Assembly (NCBI RefSeq): GCF_003574625.1
Contig: NZ_QNUJ01000001.1
Location: 186,001 to 250,000 of the forward strand
DNA from: Shinella zoogloeoides
GTDB lineage: Bacteria; Pseudomonadota; Alphaproteobacteria; Rhizobiales; Rhizobiaceae
DNA length: 64,000 nt
Reading direction: 5' to 3'
A model generated the notes under the pieces. It was not told where the DNA came from and searched no databases. It saw nothing but the letters and a program-made list of their open reading frames with translations. Of this stretch, positions 24,865 through 32,958 are shown in pieces. Made by a program: the position numbers and the translations under genes. How positions within the stretch are numbered: position 1 is the stretch's first letter; each line of letters opens with the position of its first letter.

Positions 24865-25815
24865 TCACGGCGCGATGAGGAGCTTTCCGCTGCGCGCCGG
24901 GTCGTCCTGCCTGGCGAGGGCCGCCGGCAGGTTCCGGAGGGCGAAAACACCGTCGACATCCGAGCCGAGAATGCCTGCGCGGATGCCAGCGAAGCTCTGG
25001 GCGAAGGCGGCCTCGATGGCGGCGCGGGGGGCGGAGTGCACCCAGTTGCGCAGCCAGAGGAAGGAGAAGGCGACCTCGTCCCGCCGCGCCGTCACCAGCG
25101 CCGGGTCGAGCTGCGTACCCGAGAGCGCACCGTACTGGATGAAGGCCCCGCCGCTGCGGATCTGCCGGAAAAGCGCATTGCCCGGCTCGCCGCCGACCGC
25201 GTCGAGCACACCGTCGAGCGGCGCTGCCGGCTGGACGGCGATCTCGCCGTGAAAATTCTCGCCAAGCCGCGCCGCCGTCGCGGCACTGCGTATCAGCGCG
25301 ACAGGGTGGAACCCGGCTTCGGCGAGGAGCACCAGCAGCATTCGGCCGATGGCGGAAGCGCCGGCGGTGACGCCGATCCGCTGGCCGCCCGCCTTGCCGA
25401 AATGCGTTTCGACGGCATCGATCAGCCGGAAGGCCGTGAGCGGGTTCACATAGGCCATGGCCGCCCGGTCGTCGGAAAGGTCGTCCGGCACGGCAAAACA
25501 CCATTCGGCGGGGCGGACGAGGTATTCCTGCCAGAGGCCGCTTGCGCCGATCGGCAGCACGCGCTGGCCGACCGCAAGGCCGCTGACGCCCGTGCCGAGC
25601 CGCGCGATTTCCCCCACGCCCTCGAAGCCCGGCACGAAGGGCAGGGCGGTGCGGCTGCGATAGGCGCCGGTGACGGGAATGAGGTCGGAAGGGTTGATCG
25701 CGGCGCGGCGGATACGGATTTCCACCGCGCCGGGGCCGGGTGCCGTGCGCTCCACCTCTTCGAGGCCGATCACCTTCCGGGGATCGCCGAAGGCATGGGC
25801 GACGGTACGCAGCAC
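24865..25815 (-). CDS. Quinone/enoyl reductase-like medium-chain dehydrogenase
   Basis: Zinc-independent MDR-type oxidoreductase: INPSDLIPVTGAYRSRTALPF, PGFEGVGEI, VNPLTAFRLI, then a Rossmann segment where relatives have a G-x-G-x-x-G (here TAGASAIGRMLL). The nearest relatives are 2-enoyl thioester reductases or NADPH:quinone reductases; the substrate is unknown. The start is uncertain. The frame is open to 25872, inside bioY, but a GTG at 25815 (VLRTVAHAFGDP) lies 5 bp after the bioY stop and gives a normal 316 aa. It is probably transcribed with bioMNY. Confidence 0.82.
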   Translation of the reverse strand: MLRTVAHAFGDPRKVIGLEEVERTAPGPGAVEIRIRRAAINPSDLIPVTGAYRSRTALPFVPGFEGVGEIARLGTGVSGLAVGQRVLPIGASGLWQEYLVRPAEWCFAVPDDLSDDRAAMAYVNPLTAFRLIDAVETHFGKAGGQRIGVTAGASAIGRMLLVLLAEAGFHPVALIRSAATAARLGENFHGEIAVQPAAPLDGVLDAVGGEPGNALFRQIRSGGAFIQYGALSGTQLDPALVTARRDEVAFSFLWLRNWVHSAPRAAIEAAFAQSFAGIRAGILGSDVDGVFALRNLPAALARQDDPARSGKLLIAP

Positions 25816-25819
25816 GGGT

Positions 25820-26383
25820 TCAGGCGCGTTGCGGCAGCAGCGGGTAGCCGGCGAGCACGGCGCGACCGGCAAGGGCGGCGATGCCGACCTTGATCAGGTC
25901 GCCCGGCAGGAAGGCCACGGACGCGGCGACCGCCGGCAGGAAGGCATTGCCGGTCGCGTAGCTCAGCCAGACGAGGCCGAAGAGATAGACGGTCACGACA
26001 CCGCCGATGAAGGCGGCCGCGACGAAGGCGGCGATCTGGGCGATCTCGTTCTGCCCCTCGCGCACGAGGCGCTCTGCGATCAGGCCGCAGACGAGGGCGC
26101 CGAAGGCCCAGCCGACGACATAGCCGCCCGTCGGGCCGGCGAGCACGGCAAAGCCGCCGCGTCCGCCCGACAGGACGGGCAGGCCGATGGCGACGAGCAA
26201 CAGGAAGAGCAGCATGGAGAGGAAGCCGCGCCGCGCGCCGAGAATGCAGCCGGCGAGCATCGGGCCGAGCGACTGCGCGGTGATCGGCACCGGAATGAAG
26301 CCGAGCGTGATGGGCGGCAGAAGGCCGAGAACGACCATGATGGCGGCGAAAAGGGCGACAAGCACGAGATCTCTGGTGGTCAC
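25820..26383 (-). CDS. bioY: Biotin transporter substrate-binding subunit BioY
   Basis: 187-aa, six-helix membrane S-component of the ECF biotin transporter: the family region ITLGFIPVPITAQSLGPMLAG, then GPTGGYVVGW, with AASVAFLPGDLIKVGIAAL near the end. It captures biotin in the inner membrane. It is third in the order bioM-bioN-bioY, as described in Rhizobium etli. Confidence 0.93.
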   Translation of the reverse strand: MTTRDLVLVALFAAIMVVLGLLPPITLGFIPVPITAQSLGPMLAGCILGARRGFLSMLLFLLLVAIGLPVLSGGRGGFAVLAGPTGGYVVGWAFGALVCGLIAERLVREGQNEIAQIAAFVAAAFIGGVVTVYLFGLVWLSYATGNAFLPAVAASVAFLPGDLIKVGIAALAGRAVLAGYPLLPQRA

Positions 26384-26431
26384 TTCATGTCCTCGTTCGA
26401 AAAGGCCAGTGGCTCGAAAGGCCTCGGCACT

Positions 26432-27037
26432 TTAGTGACGCCGAAAGCCACGGGCGTCAATCGCCATGGCGATCGTATCCGCATCCTTCAGCGTCAGGAT
26501 GATCAGCGGCACAAGGGCCGTGAGCGGGCGCAACGGCAGGCCGCGTGCCCTGTGTGCATCGGCGATGTCGTGATAGCGCGCCAGAATCTCCGGCACGAAG
26601 CGGATGACGAGGCCGACCGCAAGGCTTACATCCGCCGCCCGCACGAGGCCGAGGCGTTCCAGCGGCGCGGCAAGCCGTGCGATCTCGTCCATGAAGGCCG
26701 AAATGCCGGTCGACGCGGTGATGGCGGCGGCAAGCAGCACGAGGATGGAAAGCCGGCAGAAGACGACGACCGCCTCGTGCGGCGATACGAAGACATAGTT
26801 CGCGGCCGCCACGAGCAGCACCGTGAAGAGCACGAAGCGCGTGCGGCGGAACGCTTCCGCAATGCCGATACCCGTCGAAAGGAAGAGCGCGGCCGCAAGG
26901 CCGAGCGCCGGCACGAGAAGGCGAAGGTCCGAAAGGAAGAACAGCCCGATCGCCGCCGTGAAGAGCACGATCAGCTTGCCGCGCACCGGCATGCGGTGGA
27001 GCGGCGAGTTGCCCTCGATGTCGAGCCCGTTCAGCAT
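26432..27037 (-). CDS. bioN: Biotin ECF transporter transmembrane subunit BioN
   Basis: 201-aa EcfT-type protein with several transmembrane helices and the two Ala-Arg-Gly-type coupling motifs near the C-terminus (AHRARGLPLRPL and AIDARGFRRH). It links the ATPase BioM to BioY. The ATG at 27037 overlaps the bioM stop, so translation is coupled. Confidence 0.92.
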   Translation of the reverse strand: MLNGLDIEGNSPLHRMPVRGKLIVLFTAAIGLFFLSDLRLLVPALGLAAALFLSTGIGIAEAFRRTRFVLFTVLLVAAANYVFVSPHEAVVVFCRLSILVLLAAAITASTGISAFMDEIARLAAPLERLGLVRAADVSLAVGLVIRFVPEILARYHDIADAHRARGLPLRPLTALVPLIILTLKDADTIAMAIDARGFRRH

Positions 27038-27711
27038 GCCGCGATCTCCCGGTAGGCGCGGATCGCCTCGTCCGGCGGCGCATCGGCGGCAAGCCGGCCC
27101 TCGCTGAAGACGAGCACCCGGTCGAAGCCTTCGAGCAGCGCGAGGTCGTGGGTGATGACGAGGACCTGTTCGGGCAGGCCGGCGATGGTGCGCTCGATCA
27201 GGGCGCGGTTCTTCAGGTCGAGCTGGTTGGTCGGCTCGTCGAGGATGAGGAGGTCCGGCCCGGTGACGAGCACGCTGGCGATGGCGCCGAGCTGCGTCTC
27301 CCCGCCGGAGAGCTCGTGAACCCGCCGCCGCGCGAGATGCGATATGCCGAAGCGGGCTAGAATGGCGTCCGTCCTTTCGGCGATCTCGGCCTTGGCGAGG
27401 CCGCGATTCTTGAGGCCGAAGGCGATGTCCTCGGCAAGGATCGGCAGGATCATCTGGTGCTGCGGGTTCTGGAAGATGAAGCCGGTCCGCCCGCGCGCGG
27501 CCGCCTCGTCCTTCACCGTATCGAGCCCCCCGACCGTCACCGTGCCTTCGGTCGGCTTGACGAGGCCGTTGATGAGGCGGGCCATGGTGGTCTTGCCGGA
27601 GCCATTGAGGCCGACCACGCCGATGCGCCGCTCCGTGAGCGAAAGGTCGAGCGGATGGAGGGCGATGCGCCCGCCGTAGCGCACCGTGGCGGCGGAAAAG
27701 ACGATGTCCAA
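27031..27711 (-). CDS. bioM: Biotin ECF transporter ATPase BioM
   Basis: 226-aa ABC ATPase: Walker A GLNGSGKT (34-41), Q-loop Gln80, signature LSGGE (133-137), Walker B LLILDEP (153-159) and the switch His in THD. It powers biotin uptake with BioN and BioY. First gene of the operon. CTATAG in the upstream gap is only weakly like the known BioR operator. Confidence 0.93.
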   Translation of the reverse strand: MDIVFSAATVRYGGRIALHPLDLSLTERRIGVVGLNGSGKTTMARLINGLVKPTEGTVTVGGLDTVKDEAAARGRTGFIFQNPQHQMILPILAEDIAFGLKNRGLAKAEIAERTDAILARFGISHLARRRVHELSGGETQLGAIASVLVTGPDLLILDEPTNQLDLKNRALIERTIAGLPEQVLVITHDLALLEGFDRVLVFSEGRLAADAPPDEAIRAYREIAAC

Positions 27712-27811
27712 GAGCGGGGTTCCGGTTCGTAGAAAATCGGCGGGAGCTATAGCACGGCTCGGAGCAAAGGGAACCTCGGGGTGGTTGCATTCAAGACCGC
27801 GCCTTCAGCTT

Positions 27812-27933
27812 TCTCCCCCCTTGTGGGGGAGATGCCGGCAGGCAGAGGGGGTGGCCCCGCGCAGCAGGGGCGCTACGCGGGAAGACCCCTCCCTAAATCC
27901 CTCCCCACAAGGGGGAGGGACTTAAACTGCCGC
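27812..27933. repeat. Second intergenic repeat family, copy 2 (A-B order)
   Basis: This fills much of the 382-bp gap between bioM and the glycosylase gene. Module A (TCCCCCCTTGTGGGGGAGAT then GCCGGCAGGCAGAGGGGG, 27813-27851) comes first. Module B (CCCTCCCCACAAGGGGGAGG, 27898-27920) follows, the reverse of the order at 13087-13232. I see nothing else coding in the gap. Confidence 0.7.
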
Positions 27934-28093
27934 ACCCTCTGCGTTCTTTCTTGATGGATGCGCCAGCCTCCTGCTTTCGAAGGGAGAGCGGCCCCGTGGG
28001 ACTCCACAGGTGATGGCCTCGCGCGTGTGGAGGAGATGCGGGTTGAGTCGAAAAATATGGAACAAACCAAGAATATATGCCTATCATGCACCC

Positions 28094-29293
28094 ATGACGA
28101 TTCTTCTCCTCAATGCCGAAGCCCGGCGCATCTTCCTCGCCCGCCAAGGCCTCAGCGCCTCTCCCGGCCGCCTGCTCGGCAAGGAGGGGCTGCTCCGGCT
28201 CATCCACGATATCGGCTTCGTGCAGGTGGACAGCATCGCCACCGTCGAGCGCGCGCACCACCAGATCCTCTTCTCGCGCAACCAGACCTACCGGCGCGAG
28301 CATCTGGCCGAGCTTCTGGAAAAGGACGGCGAGCTTTTCGAGAACTGGACGCATGACGCCTCGATCATTCCGAGCGCCTTCTTCCGCTACTGGAAGCACC
28401 GCTTTCGCCGTGAGGACGCCACCATCATCGAACGCTGGCGCAAATGGCGCGAGCCGGGTTTCGAGGAGGCCTTCGACGAAACCTATGCGCGCATCGTCTC
28501 GGGCGGCGCGGTGCTTTCGCGCGATCTGAAGGCCGACGATCACAGGTCCGGCGGCTGGTGGAACTGGCACCCCAACAAGACGGCGCTGGAATATCTCTGG
28601 CGCACCGGCAAGGTCGCCATCGCCCGGCGGGAGAATTTCCAGAAGGTCTACGATCTCGTCGAGCGTGTCGTCCCGACGCATCATCACGAGCCGGATGTGG
28701 AGCACGACGCCTTCGTCGACTGGGCCTGCCGCAGCGCGCTGGAGCGACTCGGTTTTGCCACCCACGGTGAGATCGCCGCCTTCTGGGACCTCATCTCGCC
28801 GGATGAGGCGAAGGTCTGGGTGGAGGCCCGCCGCGACGAGCTTCGCCCCGTCCTGATCGAGCCGGCCGACGGCGGCAAGCCACGCGCCTCCCACGCCTTC
28901 GCCGATTTCCCGGAACGTCTCGGCGACATTCCCGAACCGCCGAACCGGCTGCGCGTGCTCTCGCCCTTCGATCCGCTGATCCGCGACCGCAACCGGACGG
29001 AACGGCTCTTCGGCTATTTCTACCGCATCGAGGTCTTCGTGCCGGAGCCGAAGCGGCAATACGGCTACTACGTCTTCCCGCTGCTGGAAGGCGACCGCCT
29101 CGTCGGCCGCATCGACATGAAGGCCGACCGCAAGGCAGGCACGCTCGACGTCAAGCGCCTCTGGTGGGAGCCGAAGGTGCGCGCCTCCGCGGGGCGGATG
29201 GAGCGGCTGGAGGCGGAGCTGGGGCGGCTGGTGAAGTTCTCCGGCGTGGAGGAGGTGCGGTATCTCGATGGGTGGCGCGGGGAGGGGGCGTAG
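28094..29293 (+). CDS. YcaQ/AlkX-like winged-helix DNA glycosylase
   Basis: 399-aa protein of the HTH_42/YcaQ family. The active-site strand reads GFVQVDSIATVERAHH, with the Q-x-D motif at Gln44/Asp46 that marks the AlkX (YcaQ) group which unhooks DNA interstrand cross-links; the AlkZ group has Q-x-Q. Other family stretches are NWTHDASIIP, WNWHPNKTALEYLWR and LSPFDPLIRDRNRTERLFGY. ATG 28094 is chosen because the glycosylase fold begins directly after it. Monocistronic, followed immediately by a RIME-like element. Confidence 0.87.
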   Translation: MTILLLNAEARRIFLARQGLSASPGRLLGKEGLLRLIHDIGFVQVDSIATVERAHHQILFSRNQTYRREHLAELLEKDGELFENWTHDASIIPSAFFRYWKHRFRREDATIIERWRKWREPGFEEAFDETYARIVSGGAVLSRDLKADDHRSGGWWNWHPNKTALEYLWRTGKVAIARRENFQKVYDLVERVVPTHHHEPDVEHDAFVDWACRSALERLGFATHGEIAAFWDLISPDEAKVWVEARRDELRPVLIEPADGGKPRASHAFADFPERLGDIPEPPNRLRVLSPFDPLIRDRNRTERLFGYFYRIEVFVPEPKRQYGYYVFPLLEGDRLVGRIDMKADRKAGTLDVKRLWWEPKVRASAGRMERLEAELGRLVKFSGVEEVRYLDGWRGEGA

Positions 29294-29297
29294 CGCG

Positions 29298-29457
29298 GCC
29301 CCTCATCCCGCTGCCGCGACCTTCTCCCCGCAGGCGGGGAGAAGGGGTATGCCGGGCCGTTTTCCAGACATCGCGACCATGGCGCGGGGTGAGGCAGCGC
29401 CACAACGCCCTTCTCCCCGTTTGCGGGGAGAAGGTGCCGGCAGGCGGATGAGGGGCA
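29298..29457. repeat. RIME1-like palindromic intergenic element, copy 3
   Basis: Arms GCCCCTCATCCCGCTGCCGC and GGTGCCGGCAGGCGGATGAG-GGGC with internal CTTCTCCCCGC hairpins. It occupies precisely the gap between the convergent glycosylase and membrane-protein genes, 4 bp after one stop and 1 bp before the other. Confidence 0.85.
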
Positions 29458-29458
29458 G

Positions 29459-30418
29459 CTACGCCGCCACTGGCCGCCCGCCGAACGCACCCCGCGCATT
29501 TTCCGCAAGCGCCCGAAACTTGTCCGAAGCCCCGGTCAGCTTCACGTCCCATTCCGGGTCGGGCACCTGTCCGCGGATCGTGTCGAAATAGACGGCCATC
29601 AGCGCGGCGATGGCGAAGGGCTCCAGCACCGCGGCCTTGAAGGCCCAGGCGAAGACGATGGCGACGACGAAGCTGAGGCCGGCGATCTCGCCGGGGAAGG
29701 CGTAGAGGATCGCGGCCGCCGGCGCGAGTGCCAGCACGAAGACGAGGATGGAGAGGATCCACAGGAAGACGGAGAGCCAGACGGCGTTCTTCACCATCTT
29801 CAGCCCGTTCTGCGCATAGAGCACGAGGCCGCGGCGGGAGCTTTCCCAGACATTGTCGCTGTTCGTGCGGATGTTGTAGCCGAGGATGATCTCGTCGACA
29901 TAGGTCAGCGAAAGGCGGATGACGGTGTTGGCGAAGCGCGCGATGCCGTCGAGGCCGGGGATCGGCAGGAAGGCGGCGACGGCGCCGATAAGGCCGGTGA
30001 TCGCCGCGATGACGCCCTTGATGAGCTGGTCGAGCGCGAAGAGCACGTTCGCCTCGCCGAAGCGGGCGGTGACGATCTCGCGGCCATAGGCGACCTGTCC
30101 CTTGCCGTCCGGCAGCGCCTCGCCGTCGATCAGCTTGACGATGACGGCGATATGGGCGGCCTTGACCATGTAGAGCAGCCATTCGCGCGCCCAGTAGACG
30201 GCGACGCCGACGAAGCCCATGCCGAAGATGCCGCCCCATATGGCGAAGGATTCCGGGCTGTCGCTGAGCGAGCCCACCCCGTAGCCGATGCCGGCGCCGG
30301 TGCCGGTCGCCAGGATGAAGGCGAGCGTGATGACGAAATAGATCGCCATGCGCATGAGGATGAACGGCATCGTCCGCGCGAGGATGCCGATGGTCCTGCC
30401 GATGCTGAAGTCCCACAT
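29459..30418 (-). CDS. Multi-pass membrane protein, conserved hypothetical
   Basis: 319-aa integral membrane protein starting MWDFSIGRTIGILARTMPFI, with roughly six hydrophobic stretches and a Gly-rich turn (GTGAGIGYGVGS). The middle contains AYGREIVTARFGEANVLFALDQLIKG, and the C-terminal tail is cytoplasmic-looking. No domain is recognised; I have the impression that similar proteins are conserved in Rhizobiaceae. The ATG at 30418 follows a G-rich ribosome-binding site (GGGGGGCGG). An ATG ten codons further upstream is possible. Confidence 0.75.
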   Translation of the reverse strand: MWDFSIGRTIGILARTMPFILMRMAIYFVITLAFILATGTGAGIGYGVGSLSDSPESFAIWGGIFGMGFVGVAVYWAREWLLYMVKAAHIAVIVKLIDGEALPDGKGQVAYGREIVTARFGEANVLFALDQLIKGVIAAITGLIGAVAAFLPIPGLDGIARFANTVIRLSLTYVDEIILGYNIRTNSDNVWESSRRGLVLYAQNGLKMVKNAVWLSVFLWILSILVFVLALAPAAAILYAFPGEIAGLSFVVAIVFAWAFKAAVLEPFAIAALMAVYFDTIRGQVPDPEWDVKLTGASDKFRALAENARGAFGGRPVAA

Positions 30419-30493
30419 GCCGTCCGCCCCCCAAGGAAAATCCCGCAACCGCGAGACGTTTCACGGATGCGGGATATTCAATGGGGCTGAAAT

Positions 30494-31594
30494 TCAGCAG
30501 AGGTCTGTGGCGCTGATCTTGATGCCGAAGCCCTCGAGGCCGACATAGTGGCGCTCGCGCGAGGCCATCAGGCGGATCGAGGTGATGCCGAGATCCTTCA
30601 GGATTTGCGCGCCGAGGCCGATTTCCAGCCATTCGCTCTCGCGGGCCTGCGCCTCGTCATGGCCCTCGCGGTCATGCATGCCCTTGCGCGCCGTGGACGA
30701 CTGGCCGACGCCGACGGAGCCCTCGCGCAGATACACGACGACGCCGCGGCCCTCACTTGCGATGCGCTTCATGATGGCGTCGATCTGGCGGTCCGCGCCG
30801 AAGACGTCGCCGCCGACATTTTCGAGATGCAGGCGCACCGGAATGTCGACGCCGTCGCGGATGTCGCCGAAGACGACGGCGAGGTGCTGCATCGGGTCCC
30901 AGGGCAGCGTGTAGGTCACGGCCCTGGCCCTGCCGTAGGGCGTCTCGATATCGAAGCTGCCGACCTGCTCGATCAGCGTTTCCTTGCGCTGGCGATAGGC
31001 GATGAGATCGGCGACGGAGACCTGCTTGAGGCCGTTCTTCTCCGCGAAGCTTGCAACCTGCGGGCCGCGCATGACGGTGCCGTCGTCGTTGACGAGCTCG
31101 CTGATCACGCCGATCGGCGGCAGGCTGGCGAGCTTGCAGAGGTCGACGGCGGCTTCCGTATGGCCGGAGCGCATCAGCACGCCGCCCTCTCGGGCGACGA
31201 GCGGGAAGATATGGCCGGGGCGCACGAAGTCGCTCGGGCCGATATTCGGATTGGCGAGGTTGCGCACCGTCAGCGTGCGGTCGTCGGCCGAAATGCCCGT
31301 CGTCGTGCCGTGCTTGAAGTCGACGGAGACGGTGAAGGCGGTGGTGTGCGCCGAATCGTTCTCCGCCACCATGGCGTTGAGGTTGAGGCGCTTGGCTTCC
31401 TCGCGCGGCATGGGCGTGCAGACGATGCCGGAGGTGTGGCGTACGATGAAGGCCATCTTTTCCGGCGTGCAATGCACGGCGGCGACGATCAGGTCACCCT
31501 CGTTCTCGCGGCCGTCGTCATCCATGACGACGACGATCTCACCGGCCTCGAAGGCGCGGATGGCGTCGACGACACGCTTCTGGTCGTAGCTCAT
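30494..31594 (-). CDS. ribB: 3,4-dihydroxy-2-butanone 4-phosphate synthase with inactive GTP cyclohydrolase II-like domain
   Basis: 366-aa two-domain protein. The N-terminal half (1-205) is an intact RibB (DDDGRENEGDLIVAA, MRSGHTEAAVDL) making the four-carbon precursor of riboflavin from ribulose 5-phosphate. The C-terminal half has the RibA fold outline (GDIRDGVDIPVRLH, DLGITSIRLMAS), but the three zinc Cys of GTP cyclohydrolase II are gone: HLENVGGDVFGADRQIDAI replaces the C-x10-C-x-C region. The catalytic Asp/Arg segment is also not conserved. It therefore looks like RibBX rather than bifunctional RibBA. It lies 9 bp after aroC, in the same operon. There is no FMN riboswitch in front of it. 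Confidence 0.88.
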   Translation of the reverse strand: MSYDQKRVVDAIRAFEAGEIVVVMDDDGRENEGDLIVAAVHCTPEKMAFIVRHTSGIVCTPMPREEAKRLNLNAMVAENDSAHTTAFTVSVDFKHGTTTGISADDRTLTVRNLANPNIGPSDFVRPGHIFPLVAREGGVLMRSGHTEAAVDLCKLASLPPIGVISELVNDDGTVMRGPQVASFAEKNGLKQVSVADLIAYRQRKETLIEQVGSFDIETPYGRARAVTYTLPWDPMQHLAVVFGDIRDGVDIPVRLHLENVGGDVFGADRQIDAIMKRIASEGRGVVVYLREGSVGVGQSSTARKGMHDREGHDEAQARESEWLEIGLGAQILKDLGITSIRLMASRERHYVGLEGFGIKISATDLC

Positions 31595-31603
31595 GGCAGG
31601 CTC

Positions 31604-32701
31604 CTATTTCAGACGGCCGGTCTGGCCGCGGTCGCGCAGGTAATGGTCGGCAATGGCGCAGGCGACCATCGCCTCGCCGATGGGCACGGCGCGGATGCCG
31701 ACGCAGGGATCGTGCCGGCCCTTGGTGCGCACGTCGACATTGTTGCCGTCGGCGTCGATGGAGCGGCGCTCGGTGAGGATGGAAGAGGTCGGCTTGATGG
31801 CGAAGCGCGCGACGACCGGCTGGCCGGTCGAGATGCCGCCGAGGATGCCGCCGGCATGGTTCGACAGGAAGATCGGGTTGCCGTCGTTGCCCATGCGCAT
31901 CTCGTCGGCGTTCGCTTCGCCGGTGAGTTCCGCGGAGGCGAAGCCCTCGCCGATCTCGACGCCCTTGACGGCGTTGATCGACATGAGCAGCGAGGCGATG
32001 TCCTGGTCGAGCTTGCCGTAGATCGGCGCGCCGATGCCGGCCGGAACGCCCTCGGCAACGACTTCCACGACGGCGCCGACGGAGGAGCCGGCCTTGCGGA
32101 TGCCATCGAGATACTCTTCCCAGACAGGCACGATGGCGGGGTCGGGCGCGAAGAACGGGTTGTTGTTGACCTCGTTCCAGTCCCAGTTATTGCGGTCGAT
32201 CCTGTGCTTGCCGATCTGCACCAGCGCGGCGCGCACCGTCAGCCCCGGCACGACCTTGCGGGCAAGCCCGCCAGCGGCGACGCGCGCCGCGGTCTCGCGG
32301 GCGGAGGAGCGTCCACCGCCGCGATAGTCGCGGATGCCGTATTTGACGTCATAGGTGTAGTCGGCATGGCCCGGGCGGTAGCGGCGGGCGATCTCGCCGT
32401 AATCCTTGGAGCGCTGGTCGGTGTTCTCGATCAGCATGGAGACGGGCGTGCCGGTGGTGATTATCGTCTCGCCGTCCTCGTCCGGCATGACGCCGGAGAG
32501 CACCTTGACGAGGTCGTCCTCGCGGCGCTGCGTCACGAAGCGCGACTGGCCGGGCTTGCGCTTGTCGAGCCAGGCCTGGATTTCGGCGAGCGTGAAGCGG
32601 ATGCCGGGCGGGCAGCCGTCCACCACGCAGCCGAGCGCCGGCCCGTGGCTTTCGCCCCAGGTGGTGACGCGGAAAAGGTGACCGAAAGTGTTGTGCGACA
32701 T
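31604..32701 (-). CDS. aroC: Chorismate synthase
   Basis: 365-aa enzyme of the last shikimate step (EPSP to chorismate, needs reduced FMN). Signatures: [70 protein letters not shown]. Complete. It is followed by ribB in the same operon; linking an FMN-dependent enzyme with a flavin-precursor gene makes sense, though this is inference. Confidence 0.96.
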   Translation of the reverse strand: MSHNTFGHLFRVTTWGESHGPALGCVVDGCPPGIRFTLAEIQAWLDKRKPGQSRFVTQRREDDLVKVLSGVMPDEDGETIITTGTPVSMLIENTDQRSKDYGEIARRYRPGHADYTYDVKYGIRDYRGGGRSSARETAARVAAGGLARKVVPGLTVRAALVQIGKHRIDRNNWDWNEVNNNPFFAPDPAIVPVWEEYLDGIRKAGSSVGAVVEVVAEGVPAGIGAPIYGKLDQDIASLLMSINAVKGVEIGEGFASAELTGEANADEMRMGNDGNPIFLSNHAGGILGGISTGQPVVARFAIKPTSSILTERRSIDADGNNVDVRTKGRHDPCVGIRAVPIGEAMVACAIADHYLRDRGQTGRLK

Positions 32702-32788
32702 GAGCGGAACCGGACCTGAAAGATATGCGCCCTCTCTTAGTGGAAAAAGGCCGGGAGGGACAAGGGTTTCGCGCTTCCGGGGTGCGAT

Positions 32789-32949
32789 TGCCCCTCATCC
32801 CCCTGCCGGGACCTTCTCCCCGCAGGCGGGGAGAAGGAACATGCGGCCCGGCTTTCCTGCCGGCGGAACGCTTGCGATTGAGGGAAACGATGCATCCTCC
32901 CCTTCGCCCCGCCTGCGGGGAGAAGGTCCCGGCAGGGGGATGAGGGGCA
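32789..32949. repeat. RIME1-like palindromic intergenic element, copy 4
   Basis: Arms TGCCCCTCATCCCCCTGCCG (left) and CGGCAGGGGGATGAGGGGCA (right) are perfect inverted repeats extending to GGGACCTTCTCCCCGC. The internal hairpins are present. It lies between aroC and the GGDEF-EAL gene, both on the minus strand, and ends 9 bp from the latter's stop. Confidence 0.87.
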
Positions 32950-32958
32950 GCCTCGTAG

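Noticed and set aside
27712-27760. BioR operator upstream of bioM
   Set aside because: Only CTATAG is present; the known BioR site needs a longer TTATCTATAA-like palindrome.
31595-31603. FMN riboswitch before ribB
   Set aside because: Only 9 bp separate aroC and ribB, far too short for the RFN element.
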